Assembly (NCBI RefSeq): GCF_034932065.1
Contig: NZ_JAYGHP010000002.1
Span: forward strand, 248,001 to 312,000
Length of the DNA stretch: 64,000 nucleotides
From: Crocosphaera sp. UHCC 0190
GTDB taxonomy: Bacteria > Cyanobacteriota > Cyanobacteriia > Cyanobacteriales > Microcystaceae
Direction of reading: 5' to 3'
In this document: piece after piece, positions 8,311-17,471 of the stretch
Numbering within the stretch: position 1 is the stretch's first letter
Layout: each line of letters opens with the position of its first letter
Translations under genes and position numbers: made by a program
The notes under the pieces: generated by a model
The model's input: the letters and a program-made list of their open reading frames with translations, nothing else
Databases searched by the model: none
Told to the model about the DNA's origin: nothing

Positions 8311-9531
8311 ATGATTACTGTTCAAGAAGCTGACACCATTATTCTCGATTTAGTTACCCCTTTAACTGACACAGAAAGGGTTACTTTAACAGAAGCAACT
8401 GGAAGAATTTTAGCCCAATCTGTGACCAGTTCCTTAGATTTTCCTTATTGGGATAATTCGGCAATGGATGGTTATGCTGTGAGGTTTGAAGATGTGGTTA
8501 ACTGTTCTGCAAAAAACCCTATTCTTCTTGATATTATTGATGAGATTCCCGCCGGAATTAAACCAGAAAAAAGGGTCAATTCTGGTCAAGCTTGTCGAAT
8601 TTTTACGGGAGCAATGTTACCCGATGGGGCTGATACTATTATCATCCAGGAAAATACCCAGAAAAAAGACAATCAAGTTCTTATTTTATCTCCCCCAAAA
8701 GTTCCTCAAGAATTTGTCAGAAAACGGGGGAAATTCTATCAAGCAGGAAATCCTTTATTGTCCCCAGGAATTATAATTAATGCCCCAGAAATTGCTGTTT
8801 TAGCAACGGCACAATGTCCAATAATTACAGTTTATCGTCGTCCTCTGGTGGCTATTTTATCAACTGGAGATGAATTAGTGACTCCTTCTCAACCCTTACA
8901 ACCTGGGCAAATTGTTGATTCAAATCAGTATGCTTTAACTTCATTTATTCTGAAAAATGGAGGGATTCCGATTCCATTAGGTATGGCACCTGATCAACCT
9001 CAGTTAATACGAGAAAAAATATTAGAAGGAATTAATAGTGCTGATGTTGTCCTTTCGACGGGGGGTGTTTCTGTGGGAGATTATGATTATATTGACCAGA
9101 TCTTAAAGGATTTAGGGGCAAAAATTCACATTGATAGTGTAGCAATAAAACCAGGAAAACCATTAACAGTGGCTAAGTTTAATCAGGGATCTGTTTATTT
9201 TGGTATTCCTGGAAATCCCGTCTCTGCTTTAGTGAGTTGTTGGCGATTTGTACAACCGGCCTTACAAAAATTATCAGGAATTAAAGATGACTGGAAACCC
9301 AAGTTTATTAAAGCAAAATCTAGTCAATCTTTGTCTTCTAATGGTCAAAGAGAAACTTATATTTGGGGACAATTAAAATTAGTTGATGGAGAATATATCT
9401 TTCAATTGGCACAAGGGCAGCAAAATTCGGCTAATTTAATTAATTTAGCTTTAACAAATAGTTTAGCAATTCTCCCCATAGGAACAACACATATTAACCC
9501 AGGAGAAACAGTCATGGTAATTTCTATCTAG
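8311..9531 (+). CDS. moeA: Molybdopterin molybdenumtransferase
   Basis: 406 residues from the ATG at 8311; an in-frame TTG three bases earlier is less likely. Family features are visible in order: the N-terminal ALT-type start with DFPYWDNSAMDGYA, then GQACRIFTGAMLPDGADTII (GQACRIFTGA, MLPDGADTII), STGDELV, DSNQYAL, STGGVSVGDYDY, IKPGKPLTV and GIPGNPVSALVS. The enzyme inserts molybdate into adenylylated molybdopterin in molybdenum-cofactor synthesis, which nitrate reductase needs. No other moa/moe gene is adjacent, so it appears to stand alone between the glpD region and the alcohol dehydrogenase gene. Confidence 0.96.
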   Translation: MITVQEADTIILDLVTPLTDTERVTLTEATGRILAQSVTSSLDFPYWDNSAMDGYAVRFEDVVNCSAKNPILLDIIDEIPAGIKPEKRVNSGQACRIFTGAMLPDGADTIIIQENTQKKDNQVLILSPPKVPQEFVRKRGKFYQAGNPLLSPGIIINAPEIAVLATAQCPIITVYRRPLVAILSTGDELVTPSQPLQPGQIVDSNQYALTSFILKNGGIPIPLGMAPDQPQLIREKILEGINSADVVLSTGGVSVGDYDYIDQILKDLGAKIHIDSVAIKPGKPLTVAKFNQGSVYFGIPGNPVSALVSCWRFVQPALQKLSGIKDDWKPKFIKAKSSQSLSSNGQRETYIWGQLKLVDGEYIFQLAQGQQNSANLINLALTNSLAILPIGTTHINPGETVMVISI

Positions 9532-9594
9532 TTTATAGATTCTTTAGATTATTTGCTAATTTGCACGTTTCACGCAAGATTCAGATTAATGTAA

Positions 9595-10761
<1,167 letters not shown>

Positions 10762-10780
10762 AAAAGGAGAAGTGTGAGCT

Positions 10781-10951
10781 ATGGATCAAAAAATTTATGA
10801 TGATGTTTATTCAAAACTTTATGCCCTTGTGACATTCAATATATATAATAAACTTATAAACATTAAACCGATTTATTTAAACGTAAATAAACCGTTGTTA
10901 ATCCTTGCACGTTGCCGACATTTCCAGGAAATAAAACCACAGGTAAATTAG
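10781..10951 (+). pseudogene. Truncated reading frame after frmA (56 residues)
   Basis: An ATG preceded by AAAAGGAGAAG opens a frame starting MDQKIYDDVYSKLYALV. The frame then runs into the antisense end of the 10863-12185 gene and stops at 10951. The strong ribosome-binding site and the well-composed first 26 residues look like the 5' end of a real gene. The last 27 or so residues are antisense to the DUF1537 gene and are probably meaningless. Best explained as a remnant of a gene that once followed frmA. I do not recognise the family. Confidence 0.35.
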
Positions 10952-12185
10952 GGAATAAAGGATGATCTTTTTCAGTCCGTATCATTGAACATCCCGCTAA
11001 AACTTGACCTAATAAACGGGCTGATCGCAGGTTTAAACCCGTACTTAAAACATCATTAGAGGTAATGCCACCCTTACTAATTAAAAACCCAATATCACGG
11101 GGTAAACCTTGTACAATTTCCATTAATAAGGAAGAAACTCCTATCCCAAAATCTAATCTTTCTTGTACGGTATCAAAGGTTAATTCCTCTCGACTGGTAT
11201 AAACAACTGGCGTTTTACCTGTCTCATAAACGATGTTAACTTTATCCAAAATTCCTTGTAATAAAGCATCTTTTTGAGCAGGATGATCTCGTAATTGTTT
11301 AACATCGACTTCGATACCAACCACATCAGTTTGTTGTAGTAAATCTGCTAATTGTTGGCTGCTTTTTTTGACATGAGAACCCACAATAATCACCCCAGGA
11401 TCATTAGTGGGTTTATATTTTGCCATTTCTTCTTGTGCAATGGGTTGGGGGCCAAGTTGTGCTAAAGAAGTTAAAATACTGGCCGCACTGCGGAATAAAA
11501 AGCGTTTTCCTGATGCTGCTGCCGTTAATACATCTTGGGCAAACTTATCTAAATCTTCTTGTACTTCTCCATCAACAACTCCACATTGATTATCTTTTAG
11601 TTGTCGGAGTCTTTCTAACGTTCCTTGACGAATATCCGTTAATAAAAATCTTTCGACTTCTGTTGCTTTAATCCTGCCATTGGTCTTTTCTTCCACATAA
11701 TCAGGAAGATAACTATAGTGATAACCAAAGACGGAATCTTTGGCAAATTCTGTTTCATGAACAGGGGTTAATTTTCCCTCTATTTTTAAATAGTGAACAC
11801 TATCGATAGTTTCTCTTCCCCCTTCAAAAAAAGCAGGGATCAGAAAATGAGCATCAAACCCCCCTAATTCTGAGGCAATAACATCCGTTTCAATGGGATA
11901 ATGACCTCTGAGGGTAGAATCTGACCGACTAACAATTAAAAAATCTTGAATATTTTCTGCGGCGATCGCCAGTTTAAGATTATGACAAACTTCTCTAGTA
12001 ACTTGGGCGGCGTTTTCGGGGGTTAACGCCCTAGTATTGGTTAAAATGAAGAAAATGGGAACCTCATCTCTTAAGCCTAATCTGAGGGTTTCCACATCCC
12101 ATTGCATTAATAGCAAGCAACTGTGGACGGTTTGCGATCCCGTTGGATCATCATCTAAGACAATAATTTTTGGTTGCTGATTCAT
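10863..12185 (-). CDS. Four-carbon acid sugar kinase family protein (DUF1537)
   Basis: 440 residues. The N-terminus IIVLDDDPTGSQTVH and the SRSDSTLRGHYPIE segment are characteristic of the DUF1537/OtnK-DtnK-LtnK kinase N-terminal domain. The C-terminal nucleotide-binding domain has GVIIVGSHVKKSS and GFLISKGGITSNDV. Characterised members phosphorylate four-carbon sugar acids such as threonate or erythronate after oxidation. No dehydrogenase, decarboxylase or isomerase partner is next to it here, so the substrate cannot be inferred from context. ATG start at 12185. Confidence 0.88.
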   Translation of the reverse strand: MNQQPKIIVLDDDPTGSQTVHSCLLLMQWDVETLRLGLRDEVPIFFILTNTRALTPENAAQVTREVCHNLKLAIAAENIQDFLIVSRSDSTLRGHYPIETDVIASELGGFDAHFLIPAFFEGGRETIDSVHYLKIEGKLTPVHETEFAKDSVFGYHYSYLPDYVEEKTNGRIKATEVERFLLTDIRQGTLERLRQLKDNQCGVVDGEVQEDLDKFAQDVLTAAASGKRFLFRSAASILTSLAQLGPQPIAQEEMAKYKPTNDPGVIIVGSHVKKSSQQLADLLQQTDVVGIEVDVKQLRDHPAQKDALLQGILDKVNIVYETGKTPVVYTSREELTFDTVQERLDFGIGVSSLLMEIVQGLPRDIGFLISKGGITSNDVLSTGLNLRSARLLGQVLAGCSMIRTEKDHPLFPNLPVVLFPGNVGNVQGLTTVYLRLNKSV

Positions 12186-12230
12186 GGTTTCTCTACGCGA
12201 TCGCCCCTATTATTGTCTCATGTGCTTGTT

Positions 12231-12258
12231 TCAGGGGTCAACGGCCATTGACCCCTAC
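12231..12258. repeat. 28-nt palindrome between DUF1537 kinase and rplT
   Basis: AGGGGTCAA (12233-12241) pairs with TTGACCCCT (12248-12256) around CGGCCA. The 28-nt span ends CTAC like the other members of the family, but its first two bases no longer match. It may also serve as the 3' boundary of one of the flanking transcripts. Confidence 0.65.
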
Positions 12259-12273
12259 TTGTTGCAGTATAGT

Positions 12274-12627
12274 TTAGTTACTAGCACTTGCAGTTTCAAC
12301 AATTTTAGCAAAGGCTGCGGGATCGAGAATCGCTAATTGGGCAAGCATCTTGCGATTTATTTCAATATTAGCCTTTTTCATCTGGCCAATTAATTGACTA
12401 TAACTCACCCCGTTGATTCTAGCGGCGGCATTGATCCGCGTGATCCACAGACGACGGAAGTCCCGTTTGCGTTTGCGGCGATCGCGGTAAGCATTCCGTA
12501 ACGCCTTCATTACCTGTTGGTTAGCGGTACGAAATAGTTTGGAATGGGAACCTCTAAACCCTTTGGCTAGTTTGAGGATTTTTTTGCGGCGTTTACGAGC
12601 GACATTGCCCCGTTTTACCCTTGTCAT
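12274..12627 (-). CDS. rplT: 50S ribosomal protein L20
   Basis: 117 residues, very basic, with the family start [19 protein letters not shown] and the conserved [12 protein letters not shown] and [11 protein letters not shown] segments ([14 protein letters not shown]). It binds 23S rRNA early in large-subunit assembly. It follows rpmI after 59 bp, the usual cyanobacterial pair; infC is not in this cluster. ATG start. Confidence 0.98.
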   Translation of the reverse strand: MTRVKRGNVARKRRKKILKLAKGFRGSHSKLFRTANQQVMKALRNAYRDRRKRKRDFRRLWITRINAAARINGVSYSQLIGQMKKANIEINRKMLAQLAILDPAAFAKIVETASASN

Positions 12628-12686
12628 AGTTACGCTTGATCTAAGTGTTTAGTTTATGGTCATTGACGGTTTGATGGGTTAACCCT

Positions 12687-12887
12687 TTAGAGATAGGGAA
12701 GCATCAAACGAACGTTCGGTTCATCTTGTTCACTGACTAAAGTCATCTGGGACAAACGACGACGCTTTCTTTCAGGACTCTTATGGTCTAATAAGTGGTT
12801 CTTGAAAGCTTTTCGTCGCATAATTTTGCCGCTGCCTGTTGCTCGAAAACGCTTAGCGGCAGCCTTGCGCGTTTTTAGTTTTGGCAT
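12687..12887 (-). CDS. rpmI: 50S ribosomal protein L35
   Basis: 66 residues, basic, with the signature [21 protein letters not shown] and [14 protein letters not shown]-like residues ([14 protein letters not shown]). First gene of the rpmI-rplT operon. ATG start at 12887. Confidence 0.98.
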   Translation of the reverse strand: MPKLKTRKAAAKRFRATGSGKIMRRKAFKNHLLDHKSPERKRRRLSQMTLVSEQDEPNVRLMLPYL

Positions 12888-12972
12888 GAACTTATATAAA
12901 ATTTAGACACAATTCATTATTATATCATCAGAATCTTGTTTCCGGCAAGGCTTTAACCTTCCAACCTTCCCT

Positions 12973-13001
12973 AAAAAAATAGGGTGAGGATACCCCACCC
13001 T
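12973..13001 (-). terminator. Rho-independent terminator after chlP
   Basis: Read on the reverse strand, AGGGTGGGG, a short loop and CACCCT are followed by a run of T residues (A-run at 12973-12979 on the plus strand). It lies 28 bp past the chlP stop. Confidence 0.8.
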
Positions 13002-13028
13002 AAGCACTTGACTTAAACTTATTTAAAA

Positions 13029-14249
13029 TTAAGGAGCTAAGGCATGACCCCGTAATAAACTACCAATGGTTTTGGCGGTAATTTTCATCTGTACTAAGGG
13101 GTTAGCCGGGACAACGGTTTTGTAGAGATAACTATCAAAAGTCATCCGTTGTACGTCCTTATCAGAACACATTTCCACAAAAGCCTCACGGGAAGCATCA
13201 GAACGATAGAAGACCCGTTGTAGAATATCTAAAACCAGGTAAGTCATACCATATTGCTTATCCCAACGTTTGAGATACAGTTTTAAATCCTCTTCCGTGG
13301 GAATACGTTGACCCGCATTCGTCACTTCTACGATGGTTTCTGCACACATACGGGCGGACTTAGCGGCAAAATAGATTCCTTCCCCAGAAGACTTAGTAAC
13401 AGTCCCTGCTGCGTCTCCTACCAACGCGACACGACCCACCACACGACGGGGACGGGGATGTTCAGGAATGGGATGAGCTTCTACTTTAATAATTTCTCCC
13501 CCTTCCAGTCTACGGGCTGCACGGGCGCGAATTCCAGCTTGTAGCCCTTTAATCATGGATTTATTGACCTTCATGGTTCCCGTACCTACGGCCACGTGGT
13601 CATATTTCGGGAATACCCAAGCGTAGAAGTCAGGAGACACATCCTTACCCACATACATCTCGGCTAGGTCTTCATAGTAAGCCATTTTGTCTTGGGGTAA
13701 ACGAATGCGCTCTTGGAAGGCGATCGCATAATTATAATCTCCCGCATCAATGGCCTTAGCAACGCGAGAGTTGGCCCCATCTGCTCCAATTACCACATCA
13801 ACCTTGAGGGTTTTCATTTCCCCTTGGGCGTTTCCGTTGCCATGATCGGCATAATGGAGAGTGTAGGGATCGGTGTTAGTTTTAGGAAGATCTAATTGGT
13901 AAACCGTTCCGTTAATCAGGTTAGCTCCCGTTTTAGCGGCGCGATCGCGTAAAAACCCGTCTAGAACTTCTCGACGGCACATTCCAATATATTCATCTTG
14001 TCGATCAAGATTGATATCAACTTCAATGTTGGACGGAGAGATCATTTTCATCTTTCTCACCCGTCGATCAATAATTTCTGGCGGTAGATCGAATTCGCTG
14101 ACCATACAGAGTGGAATGGCACCACCGCAGGGTTTGGCGTTATCTAGTTTACGCTCAAATAAGTATGTTTCAATGCCAGCTTTTGCTAATGTTTCGGCGG
14201 CGGAAGATCCGGCCGGCCCTGAACCGACAACAGCAACCCGTAAAACCAA
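13029..14249 (-). CDS. chlP: Geranylgeranyl diphosphate / geranylgeranyl-chlorophyll reductase
   Basis: 406 residues from a TTG start at 14249. This start is chosen because AGGAGA lies six bases upstream and the FAD-binding fold VAVVGSGPAGSSAAE begins four residues later. A frame extension to 14306 would add 19 residues without support. The AKPCGGAIPLCMVSEFDLP segment and VGDAAGTVTKSSGEGIYFA identify ChlP. It reduces the geranylgeranyl chain to phytyl for chlorophyll a and tocopherol, using NADPH, at the thylakoid. Upstream direct repeats at 14351-14391 may regulate it. Confidence 0.95.
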   Translation of the reverse strand: MVLRVAVVGSGPAGSSAAETLAKAGIETYLFERKLDNAKPCGGAIPLCMVSEFDLPPEIIDRRVRKMKMISPSNIEVDINLDRQDEYIGMCRREVLDGFLRDRAAKTGANLINGTVYQLDLPKTNTDPYTLHYADHGNGNAQGEMKTLKVDVVIGADGANSRVAKAIDAGDYNYAIAFQERIRLPQDKMAYYEDLAEMYVGKDVSPDFYAWVFPKYDHVAVGTGTMKVNKSMIKGLQAGIRARAARRLEGGEIIKVEAHPIPEHPRPRRVVGRVALVGDAAGTVTKSSGEGIYFAAKSARMCAETIVEVTNAGQRIPTEEDLKLYLKRWDKQYGMTYLVLDILQRVFYRSDASREAFVEMCSDKDVQRMTFDSYLYKTVVPANPLVQMKITAKTIGSLLRGHALAP

Positions 14250-14350
14250 GGCTATTCTCCTATTTCCAGAAGGGATTACGGATTGCATCGTATCATAGAG
14301 GTTCACTTTAAAGACAGCGATCAGTCAAAATCTCTCAAATTTGAAATAGA

Positions 14351-14391
14351 GCTTAACAATTTTGTTACATTGCTTAACAATCTGGGTTACA
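14351..14391. promoter_or_regulatory. Two 21-bp-spaced direct repeats upstream of chlP
   Basis: GCTTAACAATTTTGTTACA (14351-14369) and GCTTAACAATCTGGGTTACA (14372-14391) are direct repeats with a 21-bp period, about two helical turns. The junction GTTACATTGCTTAACAAT resembles, with one inserted base, the HLR1 element bound by the light-response regulator RpaB. They lie 100-140 bp upstream of the chlP start and about 80 bp upstream of the mazE-like gene, so either could be the target. Confidence 0.4.
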
Positions 14392-14468
14392 GATAGGCTT
14401 AGATCAATTCATAAGATTAATTGCTTATAATTTTATCAATGTATAACTAGGTAGTTCAAGACATAAGA

Positions 14469-14720
14469 ATGGATATACAATTAAAAAAATGGGGTAATAG
14501 TATCGGATTTCCTATTCCTCAAAAAATTGCTGAAAGTTTTGGCATTGATGAAAACTCAATTGTAGAATTGACAGAATCAAAAGATGCTCTTGTCATTACT
14601 AAGAAGCAAAATGTTTCGACCCTAGATCAATTATTATCTAGTATTCCCCATGACTTTCAATACCCAGATGATGTGATAGATTTTGTGGAAAGTGAAGCCC
14701 TTGGTCAAGAAATGATTTAA
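14469..14720 (+). CDS. MazE/AbrB-type antitoxin, without toxin
   Basis: 83 residues. The N-terminal swapped-hairpin DNA-binding domain (about 1-48) has WGNSIGFPIPQKIAE and a DALVITKK end, as in MazE antitoxins. The acidic C-terminal tail (about 50-83) fits a toxin-binding region. A MazF-type toxin should overlap or follow at once. Instead only a 20-codon frame starting at 14730 (MNIQQEFVDHIVD) is present before stops. The gene is therefore an orphan antitoxin or the remains of a broken pair. ATG start. Confidence 0.8.
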   Translation: MDIQLKKWGNSIGFPIPQKIAESFGIDENSIVELTESKDALVITKKQNVSTLDQLLSSIPHDFQYPDDVIDFVESEALGQEMI

Positions 14721-14923
14721 GGGAGGGTCATGAATATTCAACAAGAATTCGTTGATCATATTGTTGATACTTTTAAAGTAATTATCAGTTAGAAATTTTT
14801 CGGAGATCTAAATCTTCACAAATTTATTTTGCACAACTGTTAGATTCTCTAAGAATTCTGGGCATACTATTGTTAGAGCATTAACCTTTAACAATTAAGT
14901 ATTTACACTCAGAAGTAAAATCA

Positions 14924-16159
14924 ATGGTCGCAACAATGCCTGATCTCAAGTCTCGCTGGAAGGAATTACCAGAAAATGCGAAGGAACCTCCTGTTTGTGC
15001 TAGTTTTATTACTTTTTTTCTAGAAGCTTTAGGATTTAATTGTCCTGATGAAATATTCCCTCAATTTCCCACAGGAAGGAAAAATGCGGGTAATGTAACA
15101 GTTGATTTTGCTGCACGAAAAAACCAAACATCAGATAGATTTAGTCATAATCCGATTAACCCTTATCTTATTTTAGAAGCTAAGGGAAGAAATATTAATT
15201 TAACGGAAGGAACGGCTACCTATAGAAAGACAGTACAACAGTTAAAAGGATATTTACTTGATCCCAATTCTAAAACAGTTCAATGGGGATTAATTTGTAA
15301 TGCTAATCATGTTCAATTATTTCGCAAACACAATAAAGTCATTTATCCCGCTTCTCGTTGTATTAAAATTACTGAAGATAATATTGATGCCATTATTGCT
15401 AACTTTAAACAAACAATCTGGAATCCACCTCGCGCTTTAACAGTAGCCATTTATAATAATAAAGGAGGAGTAGGAAAAACAACAACAACAGTCAATTTAG
15501 CCGGAGTTTTATCTATGTTAGGTAAAAAAGTCCTAGTGATTGATTTTGATTTTCAACAGCGAGATTTAACCAACTCTTTAGGAATAAAACCTAATGAAAT
15601 TACATTGTTTAATGTTTTAAAAGGTGAAAGTCAAGATTTGGCTTTAACGATTGTTAATTTTAGTCATGTCTTTCCTAATGACACGGAGCGTAACATTGAT
15701 ATTATTCCTGCTTCCAATAATCAACAATCAATCAGCGATTCTGAGTTAGAATTACGACAATATTGTAATGTACGGACACTGAGTAAACTCATAGAAGAAT
15801 TAAGACAAAAATATGATTACATTTTTATTGATAGTCCTCCTAATAAAAATTTCTTTAGTGAAAGTTCGATTTACGCGGCTAACGCTGTTTTAATTCCGAC
15901 TAAACATAATAATCTTTCTTCTTTAAGAAATGCAGCGATAACGATTAGTCAATTTATACCGGAAATAGAGAAATATAAAGGCAAAGGAAATCCAATTTCT
16001 TTACCTATTTTTTTTAATGGAGAAATTATGACTAAAGCGCAAAAACGAATAACTGATAAAGCAATTCAAGTAGTAATTGAAAAAACACAAGCAGAGGAAA
16101 ATTTTGACTTAAATCCCTATTTCTATTTGTTTATGCAGTGGCAAAAGCTGCCCAATTAG
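14924..16159 (+). CDS. PD-(D/E)XK nuclease-like domain fused to a ParA/MinD-type ATPase
   Basis: 411 residues. Residues about 1-165 resemble the N-terminal nuclease domain of type I restriction R subunits: VDF followed by LILEAKG gives the D...ExK arrangement of PD-(D/E)XK enzymes. From about 170 a ParA ATPase follows, with deviant Walker A NNKGGVGKTTTTVNLA, VLVIDFDFQQRDL and Walker B YIFIDSPPN. The protein ends NPYFYLFMQWQKLPN, which looks short, as if the last helices of the ATPase were lost. It overlaps the next frame by 22 bp. Its role is unknown: DNA partition, or an ATPase-coupled defence function. ATG start; an accessory gene by its surroundings. Confidence 0.75.
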   Translation: MVATMPDLKSRWKELPENAKEPPVCASFITFFLEALGFNCPDEIFPQFPTGRKNAGNVTVDFAARKNQTSDRFSHNPINPYLILEAKGRNINLTEGTATYRKTVQQLKGYLLDPNSKTVQWGLICNANHVQLFRKHNKVIYPASRCIKITEDNIDAIIANFKQTIWNPPRALTVAIYNNKGGVGKTTTTVNLAGVLSMLGKKVLVIDFDFQQRDLTNSLGIKPNEITLFNVLKGESQDLALTIVNFSHVFPNDTERNIDIIPASNNQQSISDSELELRQYCNVRTLSKLIEELRQKYDYIFIDSPPNKNFFSESSIYAANAVLIPTKHNNLSSLRNAAITISQFIPEIEKYKGKGNPISLPIFFNGEIMTKAQKRITDKAIQVVIEKTQAEENFDLNPYFYLFMQWQKLPN

Positions 16160-16626
16160 AAAGGGTTTGGTGTATTATTGCTGAAGCTAGTCAAGAAGCA
16201 GAAGAAATCAGTCAAGTTTTAGCCAGAGAAACCATTCCTAAAATTAATCTTTCTACTGCATCTAGAGATGAAATTAAATCAGCACTTCGTTATCTAATTG
16301 AAGAAGGAGACAAACCCTTAAAAGGGGTAAATTTAGCGGTTGCAACCAATAAAATCGATGAATCTGATTGTAAGTTTTGGAAGAATTTTGAGCCAGTAAC
16401 TAAGCTTAAATGTGGCATTACTAAAGGGAAAAAATTAGATTCTCTTAAACAAGTATTCTATTTAACTCCTGAACCTAAACCTGAACCTGAACCAATTATA
16501 GTTAAATCAGAATTAAATAAATTAACAGTCAGGGAGTTAAAACAATTGGCAAAAGACACAGGAATAACGGGATATAGTAGTCTCAAAAAAGCTGAATTGA
16601 TTAATAAGTTAAAGGAAAAAGTTTAA
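16138..16626 (+). CDS. Protein with C-terminal Rho-N/SAP-like helical domain
   Basis: 162 residues from a GTG at 16138. The C-terminus (about 128-162), LTVRELKQLAKDTGITGYSS followed by KKAELINKL, matches the Rho-N/SAP-like nucleic-acid-binding helical hairpin and is preceded by a Pro-Glu-Lys linker. The N-terminal 110 residues are not recognised. The frame is open back to 16108 and overlaps the 3' end of the ParA-fusion gene in another phase. It may be a translationally coupled gene, or the 5'-truncated second half of a locus altered by deletion. No ribosome-binding site is evident before the GTG. Confidence 0.55.
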   Translation: MAKAAQLERVWCIIAEASQEAEEISQVLARETIPKINLSTASRDEIKSALRYLIEEGDKPLKGVNLAVATNKIDESDCKFWKNFEPVTKLKCGITKGKKLDSLKQVFYLTPEPKPEPEPIIVKSELNKLTVRELKQLAKDTGITGYSSLKKAELINKLKEKV

Positions 16627-16636
16627 ACACTCATTA

Positions 16637-17278
16637 TTAAGTAACCACAGACATTCCATAAAAAGGAATCACCTCTGACCAATGGGGGCGTTTTCCCTGT
16701 TGCCAGTCATAATCAGCTAATTCTAATACACTATTAGCCGTCATGCCTAAAGCTAATGGGGTGATTAAAGGTTGACTAAAAATCTGTAAATCCTGTAACT
16801 TTTGTGTCCATTCCTCCGGCATCATGACGGAATCTTCTAATATTGTTTTTAATCCTGTATTCTCAGTATTTTTAGTATAAATTGCCCCATATAATTGACC
16901 TCTTGAAGCTTTCATTTGTACCGGAATAGGGGAATTAATATCATATTTATCTTGATGAAACCAAGCGAAAGCAGCTAAGGTAGAAACCCCAAACAGAGGA
17001 ATATTTAATTGTTGGGCTAAAGTTCGGGCTGTTACCACACCAATGCGGCTACTGGTAAAACTGCCTGGCCCTTTCGCCACAGCAATAAACTTGAAATGCT
17101 GCCAAGTTTTCTGGTCAATAAAGTCTAATAAATATTGATGTAAATAATTAGATAATTCTCGATCTAAATCCCAAGTTTTTGTATAAGTATCTTGAGCAAA
17201 GTCACTCAGACTCAGTCCGAGTTGAGAACTGCTAGTATGTAACGCCAAACCATATTGATGAAAATTGGGAAAGGTCAT
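16637..17278 (-). CDS. tsaB: tRNA threonylcarbamoyladenosine biosynthesis protein TsaB
   Basis: 213 residues from the ATG at 17278; a TTG two codons earlier is possible. Features: YGLALHTSS at the N-terminus, the VAKGPGSFTSSRIGV motif and a Rossmann-like ASKHC/actin fold. TsaB partners TsaD and TsaE in making the t6A37 modification on ANN-decoding tRNAs. It is convergent with the Rho-N gene (10-bp gap) and stands alone on its strand. Confidence 0.93.
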   Translation of the reverse strand: MTFPNFHQYGLALHTSSSQLGLSLSDFAQDTYTKTWDLDRELSNYLHQYLLDFIDQKTWQHFKFIAVAKGPGSFTSSRIGVVTARTLAQQLNIPLFGVSTLAAFAWFHQDKYDINSPIPVQMKASRGQLYGAIYTKNTENTGLKTILEDSVMMPEEWTQKLQDLQIFSQPLITPLALGMTANSVLELADYDWQQGKRPHWSEVIPFYGMSVVT

Positions 17279-17471
17279 AATCAACGAAGAAGCCTTTAAA
17301 ACTCAGAGCTTAAATATACTACTATGCCCCGATAAGTAAGGCAATTTGTATTGATCATTGAGAATTTAGCTAAGATAGAATCTGGGGAAAAACTAAACAA
17401 ATCCTAATGTTATCCCTAACTTTGATTACAATTGCCCATAGAGCGTAACGCGACTTTTCTAGGAGCTAACC

